64,000 bases of DNA. It comes from Symbiodinium natans. Taxonomy: Eukaryota > Sar > Dinophyceae > Suessiales > Symbiodiniaceae. Both the position numbers and the translations under genes were made by a program. The notes below the pieces were generated by a model. It ran no database searches. It was not told where the DNA came from and saw only the letters and a program-made list of their open reading frames with translations. The number at the start of each line of letters is the position of its first letter. The stretch's first letter is position 1. Shown here piece after piece: positions 24,020-34,010 of this stretch. The stretch is taken from contig CAJNDS010000646.1 in assembly GCA_905221605.1 (NCBI GenBank), positions 325,001 to 389,000 of the forward strand. Direction: 5' to 3'.

Positions 24020-27000
24020 CCTCTTTGAAAGTCTCGGAGATTTGAATCCCTTACTTAAATGGCGACATGTGGCCATATCTCTGAATCCCTACCTAACACC
24101 GAATTCGGCGAACAGATGAGAGAACATGACCATCACCACATCACTCGGAATGCCACCTATTGAAGATGTCGTACTCAGGTCCAGGCTGCCGACCTCAAGC
24201 TGCGTTTGATCAAGCATCCGGGCTGTGATGCGGAATGGTAATCGTGGAGTCATACACTTCGACTAAATGTGGGGAAACATATTTTCACACATGTAGTCGA
24301 CTTGTAGTTGTGGTTGCCTAGATGCTTTATCGTACGAGACCATTTTGACTCAGTTTGCCTCCTCCCTTGAGTCATTTCGTGTAGACATGAAGGTACACTG
24401 CGCCTCCAAGAGGACAGGGGAACAGGCACAACGTCTGAGCTTTGGCGGGTAGTGTCCACCCCAGCAGTCCTCGTTGCAGTGGGCAGGCGAGAGGAACCCT
24501 AAATCTTTCACTATCCTGCTCCTGAACCAAAAATCGCACCAAGTACAGCAACCCAATGGACACACTGCGTATGCTGCGGGGCTGAGTGTTCCCGGAGTCT
24601 CACACACAAGTTTATGATCTCGGAAAGGGATCTCTCGGGTCCCGCCCCAAGACCTCTTACATTCGTGCACAGGTTGCAGAAGGTGCGCCCAACCTGGGCG
24701 TGGAGCAAACGGCCAACAGGCAGCCTTCGTGCCGAAAGCATGAGCGGAAAGACGGATGGGATGGATGGGGAAGGTTGTGGGTCGAATTGCCTTTTGGTTC
24801 GCATGACCGAAGCTTCCCTCCACGGCGGTCGTGTGGTGAGGAAGAAGCACCGAGCATTGTCGTGTTGCACGGGACAGATGTGTCCCTCCCAGTGCTCGGC
24901 TGCCCACAAGCACTATTCGTTGGATCCATTTTCCGAACGATGGGCCACTGAAGCTTCAGATCAGAATGCCCTTCGCATTGCGGTCACGGTTGAGCTGCAT
25001 CGGCCACGTGACAAGAGCAGCTCTCAAAATTTTACGGGCGAATACTAGTGTAATTTACCATCGGACATTTCAACATGCACAAATGGGACCCTGCCTTGAT
25101 CTACCTTGGCTGCTGGGCGTAAACGCGAGTCGCCAGGGTCGTGATAGCGCCTGCATTCACAATTTAAGCGCTCGAACAGAGACAAACGGTCGAAGGCCAG
25201 AACATGCCAGAAGAGTCTTTCACAGATTTCCGTGCCCCTTCTGTTGCGGACGAGTGCTGTGGCCTGCTGCCCTTGCCGGCAATCGGTGGGGAATAAAGAC
25301 ATGCCAAAGTGGGAAAGGCATCACCATCTGCAATTTATTGGTGTTTTGAGTTTTGAGTTTTTGAATGTTGCTTGTATCAATACAGCGCTCTGCGTGCCGC
25401 GTGGAAAGCCTGAAGATCGCCACTCGGTACGTGGTTGTGGCAGGGTCTGGTGTCAACTCTCGGTACTCGCAGATGGTTCTGTAGAGTGTGTGGTGCAGGG
25501 CTCAAAAACATGGCACTTCACTTTTCGCCGGGATTTGACCCTCCCCAGACACCAAATCCCTACGCCACAACTCGGTGCACAGCGGACTCTCGGGTCTTGT
25601 GATCAACTTGCTGTGTTCGCTCTCTGCGGGCTACACCATTCCTTGGGCCTTTCTTTAGAGAGCCTCCTAAGAACTACGCACTACGAAGCCTTGGTAGGCA
25701 AGAGTGCCTGTGAGAAAGCGTGAAAATGCCTGCCATGCGCTGAACCCCCCCCGCCTGCAGCAGCGTCGTTCTGCCGTAAGAAAGTTGCAGACTCGGCTCC
25801 ACGTCTTCTTCAATCCTTCGGAAAGCATGCTGTCCCCTGCACGGCTTGTTCTGCTCGACGAAAGTTCGCACGCACTCCTTGCAGACTCGTGTCGCTTCTT
25901 CCGCGCTGTGGCTTCGTGAAGGCGGTCATGTGCTTGTGGATGTCGCACGTGCTGCAGCGTTTCGTGACGTTGTATCGAGCTGAGCGGCGTCCCAGTCCGG
26001 AGCGATACCACGCCAACATTGCAGTAGCAGATCTCGCTGTGCTGCACATTGTCGAAAGATGACCAGCTTCTCCCGCTGAAGCACGCATGTCACAGCGATG
26101 TAGCAGGTTATTCTGTTCGCGATGACATCTTCTGCCAGTTCCCTGAGTGATGTGCGCTGTCAGCGCGACAGCTGGTGCGAGCGGCACCTGGTGACGGCTA
26201 GTTCGTGTTTTTCGGCTCCTGTCCAGATACCAGGTGGCACTGCGCGGGACGACAAGGTAAACATTCGGCTGCGGAACGCCCTCGTTGCCGCTTCCGACTG
26301 GAATTCGCCCACCACGCCGAGACATCCTTTCAATAGACTGCTTTTTGCTGCGGTCGACGTGATCCAAGAGATATCCAGGCATCCCCATGCAACTTGCAAC
26401 GCGGCTACCGCAAGCACGGTCGTGGCGTTTCAGCCAGTGCTTTCTGGCCCCTTTGAGGTCTGTACAAAATCGGCGATTATGGTGTGTGGTCGTGGACGTA
26501 AGGCATTGCCCTTGTTCCGTGTTGCTGAACGCATTCTATCTACCTCACGTGATGAGATACACCTATACCTATAGAGGTTACTGTGGATGTCCGCCTATCA
26601 TGGCATCACTGAACTCCTACGTCGTGGAGAGCGCAAAATGGGGCGTACTTATCCTGGACATGGTCTGCAGGTCTGCCGCTCTACTTTGCAGAGCGCAATT
26701 TTCAAAGGCACGTCAGCGCCTCTGTCTGTTTTGGGTTGGAGTTTGTTGACCTGGATCTCAGATCAAACGGTTTCAAACTGAATTCCTTCAATGGGGTAGG
26801 CGGCTGTTGTTATGGCCACGATTCAGGCAGCTAGCCTGTGAGCCGGCGGGCACATCCTTGAAGTCTTCCCAGCAACTGCAGTGCTGCACACATCGTGCGG
26901 TATGCGGTTGAAGCCCCAGTCATGGGTTCATCTCCTTGTCAATTGGCTGAGGTCGATTTGTGAGGGTTTTGGTATTCATATGGGGTGTGCGTCATGTCAA

Positions 27001-27344
27001 CTTCAAGGGTGGTTGCAACTGAAAATGACTTTGTGGATCGGTCGAAAACTTTGTATGCCAATGCGTTGCACGGCTCCCTGCACGCATTTGCATGCTGGCA
27101 GCCTGCGTCTAGTCTACACCGCGTTGTGTATGGGCAGTTTGTGCCCGCGCAGAGCGCACGGTGCCGCCATCACTGCTGTAATGATGGTCGTGCAGCTCGG
27201 CATGGGATCGCGTCAGCTGATCACGCCTCCATCCCCACAGCGTCCGACTCCTTGGCTCTTGCGTTGCTTGCGTGCTCAGCGCTCGCAGACTCGCAGATCT
27301 GCGTCGGAGAACGTGATCATGGTGGAAGTTCACTTTAAGACTTC
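24020..27344. other. no confirmed gene; possible degenerate Cys-cluster protein on minus strand
   Basis: Frames of 80-190 codons overlap on both strands. On the minus strand at about 25860-25960, CSTCDIHKHMTAFTK and, one base out of frame, CKECVRTF form a two-part Cys pattern resembling small zinc domains. A frameshift separates the halves, so this may be a decayed gene. The rest (24250-25050, 26120-27340) has nothing I can name. Confidence 0.3.
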
Positions 27345-27347
27345 GAA

Positions 27348-27680
27348 TTAAAGCAGAAGATCATCAGCGCAACGAATGTTTGTCAACCGCACTGCAGCTC
27401 CAATATCCCACCCATGATGACAGAGGCGTTGCTTCCACCTGTCCAGTGCATATTCCAAGGCGACGTTGAAGAGAAGAGGGCTGAGAACATCACCTTGCTT
27501 GGTCCCTCCAACAATGAAATGGCCGACCACCTCTGACAGCGCCCGTTTGTGACACGTATAAGGATCTGAGCAAAGAAACGTATGCACCAAGCATGCCAGA
27601 CGCTTCCACCGCTGAAAAAAGTGTCGCGTTCGAAGACCCGCAGGGCCTTATCTGCCCATTTCACCCGAGGCCTTGGCATT
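27348..27680 (-). pseudogene. LINE reverse-transcriptase fragment, motifs A to C
   Basis: Minus-strand frames encode the reverse-transcriptase segment GGTKQGDVLSPLLFNVALEYAL (motif B), then VRLTNIRCADDLLL (motif C, the ADD catalytic pair). The upstream motif A/fingers part survives only in another frame (KALRVFERDTFF), so at least one frameshift exists. RLTNIRxADD links it to the family of the disrupted LINE at 33265-40428. It overlaps that copy in motif C, so it is a separate insertion. Both ends are truncated. Its right end abuts a plus-strand relic of a different family. Confidence 0.75.
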
Positions 27681-27689
27681 CAAGCGCAG

Positions 27690-28186
27690 TTAGCGTCACC
27701 CTCCTCGCCAACCTGAGGCGAGCCCGCAGAGAGGCCGCCCTTGGTGATGCTGTCAGTTCCCAGGCGTTCGTTAATGTGGCTTCGGCCATGGCGCATGCCA
27801 TTGGTGTCGGGCACCTCATCGCCATTCAGAAGCCGGGCGGCGGTGTCCGTGGCATGGTTGTTGGTGGCCTGCTCCGACGAGGTGTGGCCGCACTCTAGCA
27901 CAGCAATATTCGGCCTTTCGAGGCGGCAATAGGCTTTGCCCACACGGGCTGAGCTCCGCGACCCGGACCGCCGTCCCCCCTTCCGGTATGACGAATGAGC
28001 ACCCCCGTTTGCTCTTGGACGACGAGTGCGACTTTGCATCCTGAGCCAAGCAAGAGGCTGTGGTTGCCGCTGTGCGGGTTGGCCGCCTTGTCGCGATGCG
28101 CAAGCCCAACGGCCGCGTGCGAGCACTCGCCGTTGGCGACTCGTTCCGCCGCCTTGTTGCCCGTGCCTTGGCCCAACGCTTGCGTA
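27690..28186 (+). pseudogene. decayed relic A of the RING-type LINE
   Basis: Plus-strand frames match the intact element at 33918-40144. AELRDPDRRPPF corresponds to its AELRDPERRPPE, TNEHPRLLLDD to TNEHLRLLLDD, and VGRLVAMRKPNGRVRALAVG to LGRMVALRKPNGRVRALVVG. It ends in LVARALAQ at about 28180. An adjoining partial copy of the same finger region lies at 27690-27895 (LLANLRRARREAALGDAV). Stops, frame changes and deletions make it non-functional. It is cut off by the spliced-leader relic starting at 28182. Confidence 0.8.
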
Positions 28187-28217
28187 GCCATTTTGGCTCA
28201 AGCCATTTTGGCTCAAG
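28182..28217 (+). repeat. double DinoSL relic (retroposition scar)
   Basis: GCGTAGCCATTTTGGCTCAAG at 28182-28202 matches the DinoSL 3' 21 nt except for one base (G for C at the start). It is followed directly by a 15-nt relic, CCATTTTGGCTCAAG, at 28203-28217. The 15-nt spacing is what arises when the AG of CCGTAG serves as trans-splice acceptor in a later round. A further degenerate unit may follow to about 28236. It marks the 5' end of a plus-strand cDNA inserted in relic A, so the sequence to the right derives from a trans-spliced transcript. Confidence 0.85.
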
Positions 28218-28259
28218 TGCCAATTTGGTCCAAACTCTTTCTGCGATCGCCCGTAGCCG

Positions 28260-28607
28260 GTGCTTCACCCGAGCGTGACAGTGATGCAAGCGGTGCGAGC
28301 GATATGGCAGGCAATGGGGTGGGGGCTGTCGGCCTCTTCGTCGGCAGTCTTTTTTTGCGACTACCTTGACTCATGCGTTACTGACCCGCAGCCGTACCAC
28401 GCCTCGGGTTTCGCGCCGTTGCCAGCGTGCTGGGGCTGGCTGCTGGTGGGTGTGCTACTGGGGCTCGTAGCCCGGGAAGCGCTCGTGCTGGGATTGCTGT
28501 GGGCGCGAAGTGCCACCGACAAGCGAAGGGCCAGCGACAGACGCGCCAGCGAGGGCAGGCGGCCAAGCCCTGACTCATCCCCTGAAGCCTCCCATCGCCA
28601 CAAATGA
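28260..28607 (+). CDS. small ORF with hydrophobic segment, first ORF after the SL relic
   Basis: The frame runs 115 codons. It contains one strongly hydrophobic stretch (CWGWLLVGVLLGLVAREALV, a possible membrane helix) and a basic Arg/Ser-rich end. It is the first frame after the SL relic and precedes a tyrosine-recombinase-like fragment in the same orientation, so it may be the leader ORF of that element. That grouping is inference from position. Whether it is intact is unknown. Confidence 0.4.
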   Translation: MLHPSVTVMQAVRAIWQAMGWGLSASSSAVFFCDYLDSCVTDPQPYHASGFAPLPACWGWLLVGVLLGLVAREALVLGLLWARSATDKRRASDRRASEGRRPSPDSSPEASHRHK

Positions 28608-28806
28608 CAGGGGTCCTCTCCTCTCACCGTTTCGGGCGGCGGGGGGGCAGGGGGGCAGGGCGCATCCTTCGGCTGGCTCTCTTTGTTCAAGAAACTCCGC
28701 GTCGGATAGACAGCAGAGGGCCGAGCAGCCTGAACCGTGCGCCCCGCCCCACCCCAGGTGCCACATCCTCTGAAGATGTCCAGGTGTTGGGGAGGAGTCA
28801 GCTGGA

Positions 28807-29150
28807 ATGATACGCTTCAGAGGGAAACATGCCACTGCCATTGAGAAGTGGGTTGGCATCATGATTGTCGCCCCCCTGGCATTCGATTTGGGCAGAAGGT
28901 TGGCTTCCGTTCCTGTCTTTGAGATTGAGTTCAGAAAGGGTTTGCTTCATGTCTTTGCTGGTCGAGCTTCAGGCACAATCCATCAGAGGGCTGGGCCAAT
29001 CCTCCGGTATGTCAAGTGGGCCCGTGGCTGCAGTGTGCGACCTTCTCCACTGCAGGAAGATGATGTGTATTCTTTTGCAGTTGACAGGGAAGGTGACAGC
29101 GCGCCAACGTTTTTGAGGAGTTTGATGATTTCGATTTCTTTCTGCTGGCA
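28807..29150 (+). pseudogene. tyrosine-recombinase-type element, N-terminal (core-binding) fragment
   Basis: The frame reads HQRAGPILRYVKWARGCSVR, then DVYSFAVDREGDSAPTFLRS and ISFCWHGLGL. This resembles the SAM-like core-binding domain of tyrosine recombinases, as carried by DIRS-type and Crypton-type elements: an Arg-rich helix, a V-Y-x-[FY] helix, then an APT-x-x-x-FL helix. The catalytic domain is not adjacent. A matching C-terminal fragment lies at 30648-31238, with unrelated LINE sequence between, so one element may have been split. Confidence 0.5.
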
Positions 29151-29539
29151 CGGACTCGGTTTGCTCGGCCGCAACGCCGCTGCGACGCCTCTGTTGCCGT
29201 CGTGGGCTGCCAAGGCCCCGCGGACGACGGCGCGCATGAACGGGCTCCAAGGACGGTGCTGCAGGCCGCTCGCTGGATGGCAACGGCTAAGGCTGCTCCA
29301 CGCAGCATGACTGGGGCCTGGCGCGCGCAGTGCGACGAGGCGCTGCACTAGACTAGATGCTGGGACTCGTCGTTTCCAGCGCCTCCCGATTTCAGCGGCA
29401 TGTCGGCTCTTGAGTCCATTTGTGTGGCGCACCGCTGTTGCAGGCCAGGCAGCAGTAGGCAGCTGGCGAAAGGCGCTCCGCAGGCGTCAATCCGAGGCCG
29501 CCGAGCGATCCCAGCAAGAACGCTATGTCACGCGCGACT

Positions 29540-30240
29540 TGCCACGCATCTGACCAAGGATCGTCATCGCTCAATTCGGTTTGTTTGGGCACCTGTCCTC
29601 TGTGCATCCTGATGGTGCTCATCGAGGTCTGGCTGCTCGTGTATTTCGCTATGCCCTAGGGCGGCAGGGTTCTTGGGCCCAGCAGGTGTCCACTAGTTTG
29701 TGCGAGAACGGTATTGATATGCCACACTTGTGGGGGGTGTCGCCGGGCTGCAGCCCGCCTTGCATAGGAATGCAGTGGCTGCCTGCCGTAATGAAGTTGC
29801 GGCTATGCCTTCGCTCCGCTTGTTTGCCCAGTGCCACCGCCACATGACCTTTTGCTCATATGTCCACAACTCTCGTTTGCAATCATCAGTTGTGCGTGAG
29901 TGGTCATTAGCACGTTGTGGACACCATCCATTTATGGATGGGCGAACAGCTCGTCATCGGTCTCAGAATTTGCCGTGCCTGTGCGGCGATGACGACTGGA
30001 GCTTTCTTCACGCAACGCGCATTTGCCCGATTTTCGCATCCTGGAGGGATGTGTTGGCTGCGGCGCTGTGAAGCGGCAGGTGTGCATGGAGTTGAGCAGT
30101 TTGCTGACGCTGCATTTTTGCAGCTGCTCTTTACGCCGCATGACCGGCGCAACTCCATTAGTCTCATGTCTGCCCACTTGAGCTTTGTGGCAGCCGTGTG
30201 TCAAGCCCAGCGTTCCCTGCTGGACGGTCTGAGCGTGTAA
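29540..30240 (+). pseudogene. 3' end of a further LINE ORF, CxC...H...C knuckle
   Basis: Plus-strand frames with breaks (LAARVFRYALGRQGSWAQQV, then FCSYVHNSRLQSSVVREWSL) end in NLPCLCGDDDWSFLHATRIC followed by PIFASWRDVLAAAL. The Cys-x-Cys, His, Cys spacing followed by an aromatic/Arg segment is typical of the knuckle near the C-terminus of LINE polyproteins. Frameshifts are present. Family assignment is uncertain because no reverse-transcriptase motif is attached. Confidence 0.45.
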
Positions 30241-30647
30241 TTCTGAATGCTGTTAGTTGGAGTTATGTTTCGTTGTACATCGCGATCTGTACATTTGTTT
30301 CACTTGGTAGTTAGTCGCTGACCGCTGGACGGTTGCTTGAGGACTCGTGCTGCTGACATCTCGCTCACCTTTGCAGGGCACGTGATGATGTTACTCTGTT
30401 TGGCATCGTCCAAACACCGAGGGCTGTGTTGGCAATTGCCCTACCAGAGCAGCCTCACAAGGCACCGTGCCTGGCGGAGTTCAACGGCCTTTGTCACACA
30501 AGGCCTTGACAACAGCTTCTGCGGCTCCAAGTGCCAAAACGCGAGCCTTGAAGTTTGCCTCCGAATCAGTGTAAGCCATAGCTTCACGAATCTGTTTCTG
30601 ACACGTTTGCCACTACGCAGGTCGTTTCCACCATCCTCCCTCAAACC

Positions 30648-31238
30648 ATGGATGAGTCTCGAAGTACGATGCCGAAACACAAGGCCCTCAACTTTGGTCC
30701 AACAACTTCATCAGCAGCGTCTGCCTCGGAATCACGGTCATGTTCATCGTCTTCGTCATCAGCAGAGTCCTCGGAATCAGACTCCTCGTCTTGCTCCTGT
30801 AAGAAAAAACCGGACCGTGTGGCGTCCGGGTCAAAGGAGCATGCACGGCTGCACGGATGCTGTCCAGAACTTTCTCAAGATCACGAATGGCACTCGAAAT
30901 TTCGTCCCGTGAGTGAACCAAAACGATGTCGACGCCAGGCTGGCCGTTGCATGCCGTTGCTTCCTGCCACGGATGATGCCGCCAACTGGTCAGGGGTGCT
31001 TCCCAAGGCATCTATGGCAGCGAGCTGGTTGAAAGGGACCCTTCGCCATTTAGGATTCCACAGTGACAGCGTTTCTGGCCTAGGAACGCATTCCTGCAAA
31101 GCTACATGCTTGTCATGGATGGCGAAATATGGAATCGATTTACCAATCCGAAGACTCCTAAGCTACCACACGGTGGTCCTGCAGGAACCCGTGCTGATTT
31201 CGCACCTTCAACCAAGCGCCAAACCAGTCCATGCCTGA
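30648..31238 (+). pseudogene. tyrosine-recombinase-type element, catalytic C-terminal fragment
   Basis: The frame contains LRHLGFHSDSVSGLGTHSCK, then ATCLSWMAKYGIDLPIRRLL and SYHT. This matches the HxxR box region (here H-S-C-K, with Lys for Arg) and the following LLxxH box of tyrosine recombinases. The terminal catalytic Tyr cannot be placed, so the copy looks inactive. A Ser-rich low-complexity segment (SSSSSSAESSESDSSSCSC) lies upstream in the same frame, unlike the usual order, which suggests rearrangement. Confidence 0.6.
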
Positions 31239-31570
31239 AAAACCCATACGCGGACACACCATCGGGAGATGCATAGTTTTGCGTTCCGTTAGAAAGGATG
31301 TTTTGGACAGTTGCACCTTCCCTTCAGTAGTGGACCCTCAAACATCAGCAGGATCAGAGGTTGGTGAATCAATAAACAACCCAACAGTCGGAGAAACGTG
31401 CTCTCAGGAACACGCAGAGGAGGAAAAATCCTCCACAAATGCGGTCAATGGTCTTTGTACCATGATCGCGAACCATCTCTTCAAGGATTCAAGGGCCTTC
31501 ACCATAAGGGCCGAAAGAGGATCTTTCTGAACCTTTTTGCGCTTCGTGAGGTAGGTTGATTTTGCCATCC

Positions 31571-32990
31571 CTTGCAATTGCGGGCATGGAAGTTTTTCCT
31601 CCTTGCGCCGCGGATGCTCCTCGCGAAACCGGCCCACCGGCGCGGTCCGCGTGGCCGAGAGGAACTTTTGGGGCAGGCAGCGGCTTTCAACCGTGTGGAG
31701 TGGACCGCGCGGTTAGTCGCCGCTCGCCGCCCACAGGCACCGGGCGACGTGGCCCGCGACCAGTCCGTGAGGCCGCCGATGCGCATCGTCGCGAGCAGGC
31801 ATGCGCGAAGGTGCGAATCGGCGAGGTATCGCGTGCCCGCCAAACGTTGAGGGCGCCAGCCCTCGCGCCAGGCACTGAGGCGACGTACGCCGCCCTTGCA
31901 GACCCGGCACGCCGGCCGGCCCGTCCTCGTTCCGCGATCCCCCAAAAGTCCTATCACACGTGCCGACAGAGCCCGTCACCCTCGCGCCCAAAAAGGTGGC
32001 GGCTGCTCTTCGCGAAGCGCGTCGTGGAGGGGTGCCGAATGCGGGCAGAGCATTTGGAACTGCTGCTGCAAGACATCCCGGCGCAGGAACTTTTGGCCTA
32101 TACGCTGCAACCCTCTTGGCGCGAGCGCAGGAGCCCGAGGAGGTCGCGAGCGCGGTGGCAATGGCGCGGCTTACGCGCTTGCCAAGCCGGATGGTGGAGT
32201 ACAGGGGATAGCGACCGGGGACACCTTTCGTCGCCTCGTCGCCCGCACATTGGCCAAGGCCTGGGCGCGGCCTGGGGGGCCACGTTCGACCAAGCTACAT
32301 GTCCCTTCCAATATGCACTTCAATCGTGGGCGGGGACAGATGCTGTGGTCGCCACGGTCCGGGCTGCACTGGACGGGCGACCTGATGCCGTGGTAGTGTC
32401 GCTCGATGGACGCAGCGCCTACGACAGCATTTCGTGAGTGATGCTGCCGTCGTTGACGCCGGACCGCCGAGCCCTGCTTCGCTCCCAGTCAGGCCCGCAC
32501 GCTGGCGCATCGCTGATGGTTATACCAGGCGAGCCGGCCACGACGTTGTCGCCGCCCTTCACGCAAGTGGCCCTGCGCGGGCACTTGCGCCTTCCCCTGC
32601 CCATCACCTCTCGCCATTGCGGCTCGCCCGGATGCGGCGGAAGCGTGGACGCGTATGGCGACCGCGCCTTGGCGTGTCCTCGCACAGGTCTGTTAGCACG
32701 GCGGGCCAAGGTGGTGGAGAGGGCGCGCGGGAGGCTGTGGGCTTCGGGCAGGTGGTGCCGCAGCAGTGGTCCACACGACGGCGGCGCCGCTTGGATTTCA
32801 TCGTCCACGGTGCCACCCCGCTGGGTCTCGCATTGTGTTGTGATGCCACCCTCGTTTCCCCGCTGACGCGCACAGGATCGCACAGGTCTACCACAGCCTT
32901 GCGCGGCGGGAGAACGGGATGGGCTCAGCCGCGTCTTCCGCCCGCGGTTCCGAAGGGACGTCAGTGCTACCGCGCGGGAAGTGAGCTCGT
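31571..32990 (+). pseudogene. decayed relic B of the RING-type LINE, internally deleted
   Basis: Matches to the intact ORF2 run in order across frames. WKFFLLAPRMLL corresponds to WKLFFLAPRMLL. VRIGEVSRARQTLRAPALAP corresponds to VRLGELSAASRALTAEPLAP. TGDTFRRLVARTLA is the finger region. CPFQYALQSWAGTDAVVATV and VVSLDGRSAYDSIS are motif A. The copy then jumps at about 32437 to LLRSQSGPHAGASL and to CGGSVDAYGDRALACPRTG (knuckle region). ALCCDATLVSPLTR (nuclease-like region) follows. Motifs B and C are missing, so reverse transcriptase is dead. Several frameshifts. The RING end is absent (5' truncation at about 31571). Confidence 0.82.
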
Positions 32991-33264
32991 TCTGAGGCCC
33001 CATGAGGCAAAGCATCCTCGCATTCCTGCTCTCAGAAGGGTATCTTCCATACATGAGGTGCCTCCTTGTATGCACTCATGTCTGGCTCGGACATGTTTGT
33101 TTGTTTGTTCCTGCAAAGTCCTCAGATGCAGTTGGGGTCCGGGCCCGAGCTCAATGTAGCTCTTCCGGCATTTCCAAGGGCCCTTGCCCCACTTCTTCCT
33201 CTCCCCTAGTTTCTGGCTCCACGGTGATCGTCACTCGTGGCCTCAGCTGATTTGGTACCGATTC

Positions 33265-33917
33265 ATTGCTTGTTATATGCCACATGCCGGGTTGATGGAA
33301 CATGCTTTTGACGTTGGAGCAGTCGAACGACTCACAAACATCCGATACGCTGACGACATCATGATTTACGCAAAATCTTGGCAGGAGCTTGTATATATGA
33401 TCGAATGCCTCGTACAAGAACTTGGAAAGATCGATTTGCATTTGAATAATGCATCAAAAAGCCGAATTATTACTACAGCCCACATAGACGGACCCATGTA
33501 CATCAATGTTACCTACGACATGGTCGAGGTATTGATTGCAGGCGACGTTCACAAATACTTGGGACGACATATCAGTGCAGATCCTCGATGCCGCAGTCAG
33601 ACAGAACTCAAACATAGGTTCCAAGTGGGATGGGCATAGTTTCGGAAACACCGTCATATTCTTACAAACACACATGTGTCCATCGCATTGAGATTGAAAT
33701 TTTTCGATACAATATTGACTCCAACCGTTCTGTTTGGATTACACGTATTGCCGTTGACTCTGTCACAAATTCATGCACTGGATGCATTGCAACGACGAAT
33801 GCTTCGCTCTGTGGTTGGCTGGGTGCGAGTGGCAAACGAAGATTGGCACAGCACTATGAGTCGGATGAAACACAGACTGACGGCAGCGTTACACATACGC
33901 CCTGTGGACACCTGGTC
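33265..33917 (+). pseudogene. 5' part of a LINE ORF disrupted by the nested element
   Basis: The frame starts between motifs B and C (5' truncated) and reads LTNIRYADDIMIYAKSW (motif C), then GKIDLHLNNASKSRIITT and HKYLGRHI. After a frame change near 33630 it gives ALRLKFFDTILTPTVLFGLH, then LQRRMLRSVVGWVRV and HIRPVDTW, where it stops at 33917. This is the thumb and connection region of a LINE reverse transcriptase. The remainder of the same ORF resumes at 40145. The copy was already 5' truncated and frameshifted near 33630, or is spliced there. Confidence 0.85.
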
Positions 33918-33931
33918 TTTTTTTTTTTTTT
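33918..33931 (-). other. poly(A) tail of the nested retrotransposon
   Basis: Fourteen T on the plus strand, the complement of a 3' poly(A), directly joined to interrupted LINE coding sequence on the left. Confidence 0.85.
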
Positions 33932-34010
33932 CCCTCGCGCCTTTTTGCAACTGCAGACGACGGTCAGAGGGTCGACCCTACAAGAGGCGCTCCGCTCGCC
34001 CCGGGGCTGC

